Origin: Cellulosimicrobium cellulans
Lineage (GTDB): Bacteria > Actinomycetota > Actinomycetes > Actinomycetales > Cellulomonadaceae
Direction of reading: 5' to 3'
Assembly: GCF_024124905.1 (NCBI RefSeq)
Contig: NZ_JAMXST010000002.1
Span: 434,001 to 498,000 of the forward strand
Length of the DNA: 64,000 nt
In this document: positions 8,547 through 17,663 of the stretch, in pieces
Layout of the letters: each line of letters starts with the position of its first letter
Numbering within the stretch: position 1 is the stretch's first letter
The notes under the pieces: generated by a model
What the model was told of the DNA's origin: nothing
The model's database searches: none
Seen by the model: only the letters and a program-made list of their open reading frames with translations
Program-made: the position numbers and the translations under genes

Positions 8547-9782
8547 ATGTCCTCGTCCTCGGTCGACCCCGCCCTGCCCCGACCGAGGTCGTCCGCCCGC
8601 TGGGTGCTGCTCCTCGGCGCGCTCGCCACGCTCCCCGCGCTCACGGTCGACATGTACCTCCCGCTGCTGCCGGAGGTGGGCGCCGAGCTCGGGGCGCCCG
8701 ACTCGCTCGCGCAGCTCACGTTGTCCGGGATGCTCCTCGGCGGCGCGGTCGGCCAGCTCGTCATCGGGCCGCTCTCCGACCGCTACGGCCGGCGCCTCCC
8801 GGTCCTCGTCGGGCTCTCGCTGCACGTCGTGACCTCGCTCCTGTGCGCGCTCGCGCCCAACATCGGCATCCTCATCGGGCTGCGCGTGCTGCAGGGGTTC
8901 TTCAACGCCTCCGCCTCCGTCGTCGCGATCGCCGCGATCCGGGACCGCTTCACCGGCTCGGACGCCGCCCGCATCCTGTCGCGCCTCATGCTCGTCATCG
9001 GGCTCGCCCCCCTCCTGGCACCGTCGATCGGCTCGTTCATCGGCGCCCACGCGACGTGGCGCGCGGTGTTCTGGGTGCTGGCGCTGGGTGGCATCGCGCT
9101 CGGGGCGATCGTGCTGTTCTGGATGCCCGAGTCCCTGCCCGTCGAGCGGCGGCGGCCCGCCGGTGCGCGCACCGTCCTGCGCGGCTACGCGAGCCTCCTG
9201 CGCGACCGCCACTTCGTCGCGCTCGCCGTCCTGCCCGGCCTCGGCCAGGCCGTGCTCATGAGCTACGTCGTGGGGTCGCCGTTCGTGCTCCAGGAGGGGT
9301 ACGGGCTCAGCCACGGGCAGTTCGCGCTCCTCTTCGCGGTCAACGGCATCGGCCTCGTCCTGTCCGCGCAGGCCAACGCCGCCCTCGTCCGGCGCGTCGC
9401 GCCCGTGCGCCTGCTCCGGACCGCGCTCGTCGTGCAGGGGGTGTTCGCCGCCGGGCTGCTCGTGGTGGCCGTGACCGGCGCCGGCGGGATCGTCGGGATC
9501 GTCGCCGCCCTGTTCCTCGTCCTGTCGATGCAGGGCATGATCCCCGCGAACGCCTCCGCGCTCGCGCTCACCCGGCACGGCGAGATCGCCGGGACCGCGG
9601 CCGCCGTCATCGGGGCGTTCCAGTCCGGGGTCGCCGGGCTCGTGAGCCCGCTCGTCGGCGTCCTCGGGGGCGACGCCGTCGCGATGGCGACCGTGATGCT
9701 CGGCGCGGTCGTCGCGTCCCTGCTCGTGCTCGCCCTCGCCACGCCGGCGTTCCGCCGCGGCGGCTGGCACACGCCGGTCTGA
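8547..9782 (+). CDS. MFS multidrug efflux transporter, Bcr/CflA type
   Basis: 411 residues with the hydrophobicity of a 12-helix major facilitator. Helix 1 ends ALTVDMYLPLLPEVGAEL, the Asp-Met-Tyr-Leu-Pro signature of Bcr/CflA drug/proton antiporters. The loop 2-3 motif is GPLSDRYGRRLPVLVG (motif A). Helix 5 contains MLVIGLAPLLAPSIGSFIG, the antiporter motif C region. It is likely a plasma-membrane drug:H+ antiporter; substrate unknown. It stands alone, with its own promoter. Confidence 0.88.
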   Translation: MSSSSVDPALPRPRSSARWVLLLGALATLPALTVDMYLPLLPEVGAELGAPDSLAQLTLSGMLLGGAVGQLVIGPLSDRYGRRLPVLVGLSLHVVTSLLCALAPNIGILIGLRVLQGFFNASASVVAIAAIRDRFTGSDAARILSRLMLVIGLAPLLAPSIGSFIGAHATWRAVFWVLALGGIALGAIVLFWMPESLPVERRRPAGARTVLRGYASLLRDRHFVALAVLPGLGQAVLMSYVVGSPFVLQEGYGLSHGQFALLFAVNGIGLVLSAQANAALVRRVAPVRLLRTALVVQGVFAAGLLVVAVTGAGGIVGIVAALFLVLSMQGMIPANASALALTRHGEIAGTAAAVIGAFQSGVAGLVSPLVGVLGGDAVAMATVMLGAVVASLLVLALATPAFRRGGWHTPV

Positions 9783-9856
9783 CGCTACGGCCGGCCTTCG
9801 CCGCCCTTTCACACGTCCTCCTGCTGGTTCTGCGCACGCGTCCACGCCGGACCCCT

Positions 9857-9862
9857 TACCCT
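9857..9862 (+). promoter_or_regulatory. -10 box for the LCP gene
   Basis: TACCCT, 6 nt (CGGACC) before the GTG at 9869. This spacing decides the start: the frame is open far upstream, but that part overlaps the MFS gene. Confidence 0.6.
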
Positions 9863-9868
9863 CGGACC

Positions 9869-11236
9869 GTGCCAACGACCGCTCCCGCCTCGTCGTCCCC
9901 GCGTTCGCGGCCCCGCGCGACACCGACGACGCCCTCCCGGAAGGGCGGGGAGGACAAGCCCTCCGGCGGCCCGCACCATGCGCGCGCGCTGCGCACGCAC
10001 CGCGTCGCACGGGCCGTCGGGCTCGTCCTCACCGGCGCCCTCGTGTTCGTCGCCGTCGGCGCGGGAGCCGTCTACCTCGATCTCAAGTCGAAGATCACCG
10101 TGAGCGACGTGTCGGGACTCGTCGTCGGCGGCCCGACGGTCGAGCCGCCGAAGGACCCGTCCGACCCGTTCGCGGGCAAGTCGCTCAACATCCTCGTCAT
10201 GGGCACGGACTACCGCGACGCCGAGAACGCCGCGATCGCCGGCGAGGAGGAGGGCATGCGCTCGGACACGACGTTCATCGTGCACGTGTCCGGTGATCGC
10301 ACGCGCATGGAGGTCGTGTCCATCCCCCGCGACTCGCTCGTCGACCTGCCGGCGTGCAACCTGCCCGACGGGTCGATGTCGGGCCCGCGGCGCAACACGA
10401 TGTTCAACGAGGCGTTCCAGATCGGGTCGGGCGGCGTCGACGACATGACCTACGCCGCCGCGTGCACGATCACCGCGGTGCAGGACCTCACGGGCGTCCC
10501 GATCACCAACCACGTCGTCGTGAAGATGACCGGGGTCATCGGTGTCGTCGACGCCATCAACGGCGTCACCATGTGCTTCCCGGAGCCCGTCAAGGAGAGC
10601 CCGCGGTACGGCACCCTCGACCTGCCGGCCGGGGAGTACACGCTCAACGGCCACGAGGCGATCAGCTTCCTCCGGGCGCGCCACGGGACGGGCATGGGGC
10701 TCGAGATGGGGTCCGACCTCACGCGCATCGCGCGCCAGCAGGCGTTCATCGACTCGGCCGTGCGCGAGCTGCTCTCCCAGAACATCATCACCAACTCGCC
10801 CCAGCTCTACGGCGTCATCGAGGCGGTGCTCGGCTCGATCAGCGCCGACCCCACGATCGCGGACCCGACGGCGCTCGCGGGACTCGCGTTCAGCCTCCGC
10901 GCCATCAAGCCCTCCGAGGTCGTCTTCACGCAGGTCCCCGTCGTGGAGGCGGCGAGCGACCGCAACCGCGTCGAGTGGACGTCGGAGGCGGACGCCATCT
11001 GGCAGCGGCTCATCGACGACGCGCCCCCGCCCGGCCACGAGGCCGTCGCCGACCCGCGCGACGACGCGACGGCGCCCGCGGGCGGGACGACCGACCCGGG
11101 GACCGGGACCGACCCCGGCGCGACCGACCCCGGCGCGACCGACCCGGGGGCGGGCACGACGGACCCTGGCACCACGGACCCCGGCACGACGCCGGAGACC
11201 CCGGTCGAGGAGCTGCAGCCCGGCGTCTGCGGCTGA
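9869..11236 (+). CDS. LCP (LytR-CpsA-Psr) family cell-wall polymer ligase
   Basis: 455 residues. LCP enzymes transfer undecaprenyl-linked glycopolymers to peptidoglycan outside the membrane. A 50-residue cytoplasmic, basic, Ser/Pro-rich head is followed by one helix (AVGLVLTGALVFVAVGAGAVYL). The LCP domain then shows LNILVMGTDYRD, a run of catalytic Arg/Asp residues (RMEVVSIPRDSLVDLP), FNEAF, MTGVIGVVDAINGVTMCFP and SFLRARHGTGMGLEMGSDLTRIARQQ. The last 60 residues are a DPGA/TDPG-type low-complexity repeat, probably a wall-spanning or disordered tail. Conserved polyprenyl-phosphate-binding Arg and Asp are present. Confidence 0.9.
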   Translation: MPTTAPASSSPRSRPRATPTTPSRKGGEDKPSGGPHHARALRTHRVARAVGLVLTGALVFVAVGAGAVYLDLKSKITVSDVSGLVVGGPTVEPPKDPSDPFAGKSLNILVMGTDYRDAENAAIAGEEEGMRSDTTFIVHVSGDRTRMEVVSIPRDSLVDLPACNLPDGSMSGPRRNTMFNEAFQIGSGGVDDMTYAAACTITAVQDLTGVPITNHVVVKMTGVIGVVDAINGVTMCFPEPVKESPRYGTLDLPAGEYTLNGHEAISFLRARHGTGMGLEMGSDLTRIARQQAFIDSAVRELLSQNIITNSPQLYGVIEAVLGSISADPTIADPTALAGLAFSLRAIKPSEVVFTQVPVVEAASDRNRVEWTSEADAIWQRLIDDAPPPGHEAVADPRDDATAPAGGTTDPGTGTDPGATDPGATDPGAGTTDPGTTDPGTTPETPVEELQPGVCG

Positions 11237-11276
11237 GCCGGTCCGGCAGCCGCCCCGGTGACGGGTCGGGGCGCGG

Positions 11277-12503
11277 TCAGGAGCGACGCGTGGCGCCGAG
11301 GCGGGCGAGCCGGCCCACCGCCTGGCGGAGCACGTCCTCGCGCTTGACGAAGGTGAACCGCACGCGCGAGGCCAGCGCGCGGGCCGTCGTCGACCCCGGC
11401 GTGCAGAACGCGCTCACGGGGACGGCGACGACGCCCGCGAGGGCGGGCAGCTCACGGCACAGGGCGACGCCGTCCTCGACGCCGAGCGGGGCGCCGTCGG
11501 CGATGACGAAGTACGTGCCCTGGGGGACGACGACGTCGAACCCGGCCCGGACGAGGCCCTCGCACAGCAGGTCCCGACGCGCGGCGAGCGAGTCGGCGAG
11601 CGCGCGCGGGGTCTCGTCGTCGGACAGGGCGTCGGCGATGGCGGGCTGGAACGGCGCGCCGGACGTGTAGGTGAGGAACTGCTTGACCGTGCGCACCGCG
11701 GTGACGAGCGGCTCCGGCCCGTGCAGCCAGCCGATCTTCCAGCCGGTGAACGAGAACGTCTTGCCCGCCGAGGAGATCGTGACCGTGCGCTGCCGCATCC
11801 CGGGGAGGGTGGCGATCGGCACGTGCCGGGCGTCGTCGAACGTCAGGTGCTCGTAGACCTCGTCCGTCACGACGACCGCGTCGTGGCGGCGCGCGACGGA
11901 GGCGATCGCGTCGAGCTCGTCGAGGTCGAGCACCGTTCCCGTCGGGTTGTGGGGCGAGTTCACGAGGATGAGCCGCGTGCGGTCGGTGACGGCCGCGCGC
12001 AGGGCGTCGAGGTCGAGGCGGAAGCGGTCCGGGCCGGGCACGAGCGGGACGGTGACGTGGTTCGCCCCCGCGAGCGCGATGCACGCGGCGTGGGAGTCGT
12101 AGAACGGCTCGAGCGTCACGACGTCGTCCCCCGGGCCGGCGAGCGCGAGGATCGTCGCGGCGAGGGCCTCCGTCGCGCCCGTCGTCACGAGGACCTCGGT
12201 CTCCGGGTCGGGGTCGAGCCCGTAGTGCCGGTACTGGTGGCTCGCGACCGCGTTGCGCAGCTCGAGGATCCCCGGGCCGGGCGGGTACTGGTTGTGGCCC
12301 TCCTCGATCGCGCGGACCGCGGCGTGCTTGACCGTCGCCGGGCCGTCGACGTCGGGGAACCCCTGCCCCAGGTTGATCGCCCCGGTGCGGTGCGCGAGGG
12401 CCGTCATCTCGGCGAAGACCGTCGCCGCCACCGCGCCGTCCGCGCCGAGGAGGCCGGTGGCACGGGCGGCGGCCTGCCAGCGGCCGGGCGGGAGGTCGGT
12501 CAT
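11277..12503 (-). CDS. PLP-dependent class I/II aminotransferase
   Basis: 408 residues, fold type I. The N-terminal INLGQGFPDVDGP and YPPGPGILELR blocks, the NSPHNPTGTVL loop, TDEVYEHL (Asp214 contacts the pyridine N) and SSAGKTFSFTGWKIGW with the PLP lysine Lys248 are all present; RVRFTFVK near the end supplies the substrate-carboxylate Arg. This combination resembles the kynurenine/methionine aminotransferase branch (YbdL/KAT type). Amino-acid specificity cannot be settled from sequence. The ATG start at 12503 has TAGGGT 6 nt upstream. It is convergent with the LCP gene and divergent from the Tad operon. Confidence 0.87.
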   Translation of the reverse strand: MTDLPPGRWQAAARATGLLGADGAVAATVFAEMTALAHRTGAINLGQGFPDVDGPATVKHAAVRAIEEGHNQYPPGPGILELRNAVASHQYRHYGLDPDPETEVLVTTGATEALAATILALAGPGDDVVTLEPFYDSHAACIALAGANHVTVPLVPGPDRFRLDLDALRAAVTDRTRLILVNSPHNPTGTVLDLDELDAIASVARRHDAVVVTDEVYEHLTFDDARHVPIATLPGMRQRTVTISSAGKTFSFTGWKIGWLHGPEPLVTAVRTVKQFLTYTSGAPFQPAIADALSDDETPRALADSLAARRDLLCEGLVRAGFDVVVPQGTYFVIADGAPLGVEDGVALCRELPALAGVVAVPVSAFCTPGSTTARALASRVRFTFVKREDVLRQAVGRLARLGATRRS

Positions 12504-12509
12504 GACCCG

Positions 12510-12515
12510 ACCCTA
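12510..12515 (-). promoter_or_regulatory. -10 box for the aminotransferase gene
   Basis: TAGGGT on the minus strand, 6 nt (CGGGTC) before the ATG at 12503; leaderless layout. Confidence 0.6.
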
Positions 12516-12703
12516 TCGGCGCCCGCGCCCACGATGTGGGACGGCGCGGGCGGGTTTCACCGAGGGGTACGGCCCAGATCCCGAGGCTCCGGGCACGGGT
12601 GTCCACAGGGCACTCCCGCGAGCCGCGCGGATGCCCTACTCTCTCGGTCAGGTCTTTCGGTCCGGCGGGGCAGCCGGCCAGCAGAGCAGGGGGAATGCTC
12701 GAC

Positions 12704-14002
12704 ATGTCTACGGACACGCACGCCGTCGGCGTGCTCGAGGGCGAGGTGCGGGAGCTCGTCCGACGCCGCGGGGTGGACCCCGCGCGCGACCGGGCGGCGG
12801 TCGACGAGCTCGTCCGCGAGGTGGTCGCCGACTACGAGACGCGGAGCGCGCTCGGAGCCGTCGCGCCGCTCGCCGACCCGACGGCCGCCGGTCGCGCGGT
12901 GGTCGACTCCGTGGCCGGCCTCGGGCCGCTCCAGCCCTACCTCGACGACCCGGAGATCGAGGAGATCTGGATCAACGCGCCCTCGCAGGTCTTCGTCGCG
13001 CGGGGCGGCCGGTCCGAGCTCACGACGACGATCCTCACCGCGGAGCAGGTGCGCGACCTCGTCGAGCAGATGCTGCGTTCGTCCGGACGCCGGCTGGACC
13101 TGTCCAGCCCGTTCGTCGACGCCTCGCTTCCCGGGGGCGAGCGGCTCCACGTGGTCATCCCTGACGTCACGCGCAGCGCATGGGCGGTCAACATCCGCAA
13201 GCACGTCGTCCGTGCGTCGCACCTCGACGACCTCGTCCGGCTCGGGTCGCTCACCCCGCAGGCGGCGACGTTCCTCGACGCCTCCGTCCGCGCGGGGCTG
13301 AACATCCTCGTCGCGGGCGCCACCCAGGCGGGCAAGACGACGATGCTCAACGCCCTCGCAGGCTCGGTGCCGCCCACGCAGCGCGTCGTGACGTGCGAGG
13401 AGGTGTTCGAGCTCCGGTTCGCCGTGCGGGACGTCGTCTCCATGCAGTGTCGGCAGCCGAGCCTCGAGGGGACCGGCGAGATCCCGCTGCGCCGCCTGGT
13501 CAAGGAGGCGCTGCGCATGCGCCCGGACCGGATCGTCATCGGGGAGGTCCGCGAGGCGGAGAGCTTCGACCTGCTCGTGGCCCTCAACGCGGGCGTCCCC
13601 GGGATGTGCACCCTGCACGCCAACTCGGCCCGCGAGGCGATCACCAAGATGTGCACGCTGCCGCTGCTCGCCGGCGAGAACGTCTCCGACCGCTTCGTGG
13701 TGCCCACCGTCGCGTCCTCGATCGACCTGGTCGTCCACCTCGGCGTCGACGCCGACGGGCGGCGCGTCGTGCGCGAGGTCCTGGGAGTCACGGGCCGGGT
13801 CGAGCAGGGCGTGGTGGAGGCCGCGGAGATCTTCGTCCGGACGGGGGACCGGCTGGTGCGGGCGGACGGGTTCCCGCCCGGCGCGGACCGGTTCGCGCGC
13901 GCGGGGATCGACCTGGCGGCCGTGCTGCACCCGGAGCGTTCGCGCGTCCCCGCCACGGCGGCGGGCACCTCGGTGAGCACGGCCTGGTCGGGAGCGAGCT
14001 GA
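12704..14002 (+). CDS. cpaF: CpaF/TadA family secretion ATPase of a Tad pilus
   Basis: 432 residues. Hexameric ATPase that powers pilin extrusion. Walker A is GATQAGKTT at 205-213; an Asp-box CEEVFELRF, the Walker-B-like RPDRIVIGEVREAESFDLL and TLHANSAREAI follow in order, as in CpaF proteins. Two start ATGs compete: 12695 abuts the AGGGGGA, while 12704 lies 9 nt after it and is preferred. It is the first gene of a seven-gene operon; the CpaE/TadZ-like partner often found upstream is absent here. About 200 bp separate it from the divergent aminotransferase and should hold the operon promoter. Confidence 0.9.
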   Translation: MSTDTHAVGVLEGEVRELVRRRGVDPARDRAAVDELVREVVADYETRSALGAVAPLADPTAAGRAVVDSVAGLGPLQPYLDDPEIEEIWINAPSQVFVARGGRSELTTTILTAEQVRDLVEQMLRSSGRRLDLSSPFVDASLPGGERLHVVIPDVTRSAWAVNIRKHVVRASHLDDLVRLGSLTPQAATFLDASVRAGLNILVAGATQAGKTTMLNALAGSVPPTQRVVTCEEVFELRFAVRDVVSMQCRQPSLEGTGEIPLRRLVKEALRMRPDRIVIGEVREAESFDLLVALNAGVPGMCTLHANSAREAITKMCTLPLLAGENVSDRFVVPTVASSIDLVVHLGVDADGRRVVREVLGVTGRVEQGVVEAAEIFVRTGDRLVRADGFPPGADRFARAGIDLAAVLHPERSRVPATAAGTSVSTAWSGAS

Positions 14003-14003
14003 C

Positions 14004-14864
14004 GTGGGCGTCGTCGTGGGGTTCCTGCTCGGCGCGGGCCTGTTCTGCGTGTGGTGGTCGTTCTGGACGCCGGGCCCGCGCCGGGAGCGCCGGTCGGACG
14101 GCTGGACGGCGCGCACCCAGGACCTCCTCGTGCAGGCGGGTGCGCCGTCAGTGACGCCGGGCGCGCTCGTCGCGACGAGCGTGGGCGTGGGGCTCGTGGT
14201 TCTTCTCGTCGCGACGGTCCTCGCCGGGTCGGTCACGATCGCCACCTGCTTCGGTGCGATCGCCGCGTCGGTGCCGGTGCTCGTCGTGCGCTCCCGTGCC
14301 CGACGCCGGAGGGCGCGGCTGCGCGACGTCTGGCCCGAGGTGCTGGACCACCTCGCTTCCGGCGTCCGTGCGGGCCTGTCGCTCCCCGAGGCCGTGGGCC
14401 AGCTGGGCGAGCGCGGCCCCGCGGACCTGCGGGAGCCGTTCGTCCGGTTCGCGGTCGACTACCGGGCGTCGGGGCGCTTCGGGGAGTGCCTGGACCGGCT
14501 CAAGGAACGGCTCGCGGACCCGGTGGCGGACCGCATCGTGGAGGCGCTCCGGCTGACGCGCGACGTCGGCGGGACGGACCTCGGACGGCTCCTGCGCACC
14601 CTCTCGACGTTCCTGCGCGAGGACGCGCGGACCCGCGGCGAGCTCGAGGCACGCCAGTCCTGGACGGTCAACGGTGCGCGGCTCGCCGTCGCGGGCCCGT
14701 GGGTGGTGCTCGGCTTCCTCGCGACCCGGCCCGAGACGGCGGCGGCGTACAACTCGCTGTCGGGTGCGCTCGTCCTCGGCGTCGGCGCAGCCTGCTCGGC
14801 CGCGGCGTACCAGCTCATGCTGCGGATCGGGCGGCTGCCCGAGGAGGAGAGGGTGCTCCGATGA
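14004..14864 (+). CDS. tadB: Type II secretion F family protein, TadB-like
   Basis: 286 residues, inner-membrane platform protein of the Tad pilus. It has an N-terminal helix (VVVGFLLGAGLFCVWWSFW), paired helices around residues 50-90, a cytoplasmic T2SSF domain with LDHLASGVRAGLSLPEAV and ARTRGELEARQSWTVNGARL, then two C-terminal helices. The GTG start is 2 nt after the cpaF stop. It forms the platform with TadC, whose gene overlaps it by 4 bp. Confidence 0.85.
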   Translation: MGVVVGFLLGAGLFCVWWSFWTPGPRRERRSDGWTARTQDLLVQAGAPSVTPGALVATSVGVGLVVLLVATVLAGSVTIATCFGAIAASVPVLVVRSRARRRRARLRDVWPEVLDHLASGVRAGLSLPEAVGQLGERGPADLREPFVRFAVDYRASGRFGECLDRLKERLADPVADRIVEALRLTRDVGGTDLGRLLRTLSTFLREDARTRGELEARQSWTVNGARLAVAGPWVVLGFLATRPETAAAYNSLSGALVLGVGAACSAAAYQLMLRIGRLPEEERVLR

Positions 14865-15802
14865 ACGCGCTCGACGTGTCGCTGACGGGAGCCGCGATCG
14901 GAGCGCTCGGCGCCGTGGGGCTGCTGCTCGTCGTCGCGGGCGTCCGCGGCCGCGCGATCCGGCTCGACGAGCGCCTCGCGCCCTACCTGCGGACGCACGA
15001 CCGGACGTCGGTGCTGCTCCGCGACCAGCCGACCCGGACGCCGTTCCCGACGGTCGAGCGTCTGGTCGCCCCGGTGCTCGCGGACGCGGGTCGGGCGCTC
15101 GAGCGGCTCGGCTCGACGTCCTCCGACGTCCGCCGTCGGCTCGAGCGCGCGGGCCGGCGTCAGAGCGTCGAGCAGTTCCGTGCCCGCCAGCTGGTGTGGG
15201 GCGTCGTCGGGCTCGCGCTGGGCACGTTCGTCGCGGTGGTCCTCGCCGCGACGCGGGGCTCGTCCGTCGTACTGCTCGTGCTGCTCGCGCTGCTGTGCGG
15301 GGTGGGTGGCGTCCTCGCCTGCGACCACGCCCTGACGCGCGCCGTGCGACGCCGCGAGGAACGCATGCTCGCGGAGTTCCCGACCGTCGCGGAGCTGCTC
15401 GCCCTCGCGGTGAACGCCGGCGAGGGCCCGGTGGCGGCGCTCGAACGGGTCGCCACGACGGCCCACGGAGAGCTTTCGGGCGAGCTCCGCGCGATGCTCG
15501 CGTCCGTGCGCGCCGGCACGCCGCTCGCGCGGGCGCTCGAGCAGCTCGCCGACCGGACGGGCCTGCCGAGCCTGACCCGCTTCGCGGAGGGGGTCGCCGT
15601 CGCCGTCGAGCGCGGGACTCCGCTCGCCGACGTCCTGCGCGCCCAGGCGCAGGACGTGCGCGAGTCCGGGCGTCGCGCACTCATGGAGGCGGGCGGAAAG
15701 AAGGAGGTGGCGATGATGATCCCGGTCGTCTTCCTCATCCTCCCGGTGACGGTCGTCTTCGCCGTCTTTCCGTCGCTCGCCACGCTGCGGCTCGGGTTCT
15801 GA
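14861..15802 (+). CDS. tadC: Type II secretion F family protein, TadC-like
   Basis: 313 residues, the second platform protein. It begins with a helix (AAIGALGAVGLLLVVAGV), a cytoplasmic stretch with two further helices at about 110-155, then a T2SSF domain showing LLALAVNAGEGPVAALERV, LRAMLASVRAGTPLARAL and DVRESGRRALMEAGGKKEVAMMIPVVFL, the usual TadC ending. ATGA overlap with tadB indicates coupled translation. Confidence 0.85.
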   Translation: MNALDVSLTGAAIGALGAVGLLLVVAGVRGRAIRLDERLAPYLRTHDRTSVLLRDQPTRTPFPTVERLVAPVLADAGRALERLGSTSSDVRRRLERAGRRQSVEQFRARQLVWGVVGLALGTFVAVVLAATRGSSVVLLVLLALLCGVGGVLACDHALTRAVRRREERMLAEFPTVAELLALAVNAGEGPVAALERVATTAHGELSGELRAMLASVRAGTPLARALEQLADRTGLPSLTRFAEGVAVAVERGTPLADVLRAQAQDVRESGRRALMEAGGKKEVAMMIPVVFLILPVTVVFAVFPSLATLRLGF

Positions 15803-15882
15803 GCGCGCGGCTCCTAGGGCGCGTCCGGCGCCCCCACAGCTCACGTACGACACGACTCACGACGGACGAACGAGGGGAAACC

Positions 15883-16098
15883 ATGCAGGGGTCGGGACGC
15901 AGGACGACGGATGCACGGCGAGCGGGGCGCGAGGCGCTCGGACGCCTGGTGGGCGGGGACGCGGAACGCGGCGACGTCCCGGGGTGGGTGCTCATCACCT
16001 TGATGACCGCGGGCCTCGTCATCGCGTTGTGGGCTGTCGCAGGTCCGGCGCTGACGCAGGCCTTCAGCAACGCGATCTCGAGCGTGGGCGCGCCCTGA
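15883..16098 (+). CDS. Small Flp-pilin-like membrane protein
   Basis: 71 residues. A basic N-terminal 25 residues with ERGDVPGWVLITLMTAGLV is followed by one hydrophobic helix and a short polar tail (FSNAISSVGAP). Size, position directly after tadC, and a single helix after a G/E-rich junction fit a Flp-type prepilin, but the classical cleavage site with Glu at +5 and Tyr after it is not obvious. GAGGGGA lies 5-6 nt before the ATG. An 80 bp gap before it holds a GGGCGC-GTCCG-GCGCCC hairpin (about 15817-15833). No prepilin peptidase gene is in the window. Confidence 0.65.
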   Translation: MQGSGRRTTDARRAGREALGRLVGGDAERGDVPGWVLITLMTAGLVIALWAVAGPALTQAFSNAISSVGAP

Positions 16099-16099
16099 G

Positions 16100-16507
16100 G
16101 TGGCGCACGGAGTCGGTCGCGGCACGGTGACGACGGACCCCGAGCGCGGGTCGGCGGTGGTCGACTTCACCCTCGTGTCCGTCCTGGTGCTCGTGCTGTT
16201 CCTCGGCGTCGTCCAGGTAGCGCTCGCCGTCCACGTGCGGGCGACGCTCGTGGACTGTGCCGCCGAGGGTGCTCGGGTCGCAGGCCGTGCCGACCGTGGC
16301 CCGCAGGACGGAGCTGCCCGAACGCGCGACCTGATCACGGCCGCGCTCTCGTCCCGGTACGCGCAGGACGTCGTGGCGCGTCAGACGGTCGTCGACGGCC
16401 TCCCGGTCGTCGAGGTGACGGTCTCCGCGCCGCTCCCGGTGGTGGGTCTCCTCGGTCCGGCGGGCGTGGTGACCGTCGACGGGCACGCGCTCGAGGAAGC
16501 GCCGTGA
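16100..16507 (+). CDS. TadE-like pilus assembly protein
   Basis: 135 residues from GTG 16100; an internal GTG at 16127 is possible. The TadE signature is clear: ERGSAVVDFTLVSVLVLVLFLGVVQ, in which acidic residues precede a single helix, followed by ALAVHVRATLVDCAAEGARVA. The rest is a periplasmic beta-rich part with VVEVTVSAPLPVVGLLGP. These pseudopilin-like proteins act outside the membrane in Tad pilus assembly. Its stop overlaps the next GTG by 4 bp. Confidence 0.8.
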   Translation: MAHGVGRGTVTTDPERGSAVVDFTLVSVLVLVLFLGVVQVALAVHVRATLVDCAAEGARVAGRADRGPQDGAARTRDLITAALSSRYAQDVVARQTVVDGLPVVEVTVSAPLPVVGLLGPAGVVTVDGHALEEAP

Positions 16508-16983
16508 GCCGCTGGCTGCGGGCGCTGCTCGCTCGCCTCACCGGGGGCGAGCGGAGGGCGGAGCGGGGGAGCGCCGTCGTGGAGTTCCTCGGCGTCGCGC
16601 TCGTGCTGCTGCTGCCGGTGACGTACCTCGTGCTGACGGTCGGGCGGCTGCAGGCGGCCACGTTCGCGGTCGAGGGCGCCTCGCGGGAGGCGGCGCGCGC
16701 GTTCGTGACCGCGCCGTCCGTGGCCGACGGTGCGCGGCTCGCCGAAGCGGCCGTCAGGCTCGCGCTCGACGACCAGGGCTTCGAGCCCGGTGCCGACGTG
16801 CTGACGATCTCGTGCTCGGCCACGCCCTGTCTCGAGCCCGGGGCGGAGGTGGTCGCGCGGGTGAAGTTCGAGGTGCCGTTGCCGCTCGTCCCGCCGTTCG
16901 TCCGGGCAGCGGTGCCCCTCGCGGTCCCCGTCGAGGCCCAGCACGTCGCGCCCGTCGACGAGTACGCCGCGAGGCGGCCGTGA
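16504..16983 (+). CDS. TadE/TadF-like pilus assembly protein
   Basis: 159 residues. Like its upstream neighbour it has the acidic-then-helix signature (ERGSAVVEFLGVALVLLLPVTYLV) and the following RLQAATFAVEGASREAARAFV segment, with a longer external domain. A Cys pair (ISCSATPC) in the second half could form a disulfide outside the cell. GTGA overlaps couple it to both neighbours. Confidence 0.8.
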   Translation: MSRWLRALLARLTGGERRAERGSAVVEFLGVALVLLLPVTYLVLTVGRLQAATFAVEGASREAARAFVTAPSVADGARLAEAAVRLALDDQGFEPGADVLTISCSATPCLEPGAEVVARVKFEVPLPLVPPFVRAAVPLAVPVEAQHVAPVDEYAARRP

Positions 16984-17474
16984 GGCGCGCGCGCCTCGAT
17001 CCGTGGCGACGGTGCACGTCCTGCGACGGTCCGGAGGACGGTCGGATCATGCTCCTCACGACGGCCTTCGTCGCGTTCGCGCTGCTGCTGGTCACGGTCG
17101 TGGTCAGCGCGACGCAGGTGCACCTCGAGCGCAAGCGGCTGTACGCGCTCGCGGACGCGCTCGCGCTCACGGCAGCAGACTCGATGACGCCCGAGTCGTT
17201 CTACACGGGCGCCGCGACCGCACCCGTCGAGAGCGGCGTCCTGACGCTCACGGATTCCTCGATCCGGTCGGACGTCCAGGACTACCTGGACCGGAATCCC
17301 GGTGCGCTCGACGGCCTGCACGACGTCGTGGTGACCGAGGCGTCGACCGCCGACGGCCGCACCGCGACGGTGCGTCTCGCCGCTCGGGCACGACCCGCGA
17401 TGATCAGCTGGGTGACCCAGGCGTGGAGTGATGGCATCATCGTGCGTGCAGAGTCACGTGCCAGAGCGTGGTGA
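16980..17474 (+). CDS. TadG-related pilus assembly protein
   Basis: 164 residues, the last gene of the Tad operon. After a basic start with CTSCDGPEDGRIMLLTTAFVAFALLL it has one helix, then VHLERKRLYALADALALTAADSM, the segment that marks the TadG/Flp-associated family, and a beta-rich outside domain ending ISWVTQAWSDGIIVRAESRARAW. The GTG start at 16980 overlaps the preceding stop by 4 bp and is preferred to upstream in-frame starts that sit inside the neighbour. Confidence 0.72.
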   Translation: MRRARLDPWRRCTSCDGPEDGRIMLLTTAFVAFALLLVTVVVSATQVHLERKRLYALADALALTAADSMTPESFYTGAATAPVESGVLTLTDSSIRSDVQDYLDRNPGALDGLHDVVVTEASTADGRTATVRLAARARPAMISWVTQAWSDGIIVRAESRARAW

Positions 17475-17593
17475 GCACCTGTTGCTGTTCGACGACGAGC
17501 ATCCAGGAAGGGACGGTACGCAACGACGCGCGAGCATGCTCCCGCGCCTTTGTTTACTTTCTTAACTTTGGATGGCCACTTCTGGTTCCTCTC

Positions 17594-17622
17594 TGTCAAA
17601 ACCCCAGGTTCGCCGCTATGGT
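17594..17622 (+). promoter_or_regulatory. Promoter of the WxL-like surface protein gene
   Basis: TGTCAA (17594-17599) and TATGGT (17617-17622) are separated by exactly 17 nt. They lie in an unusually AT-rich 80 bp stretch (17550-17630) after the Tad operon. Transcription would start near 17629, giving a leader of about 35 nt with GGAGAG as ribosome binding site. This is one of few promoters here with a readable -35. Confidence 0.6.
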
Positions 17623-17663
17623 GATCCGGTCCGACAACAACTCCAACGATGGAGAGCTACAAC

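Noticed and set aside
11080-11220. DPGA/TDPG repeats at the end of the LCP protein as a mobile or variable repeat
   Set aside because: The DNA units are imperfect and in frame with a normal low-complexity tail; nothing suggests more than a disordered C terminus.
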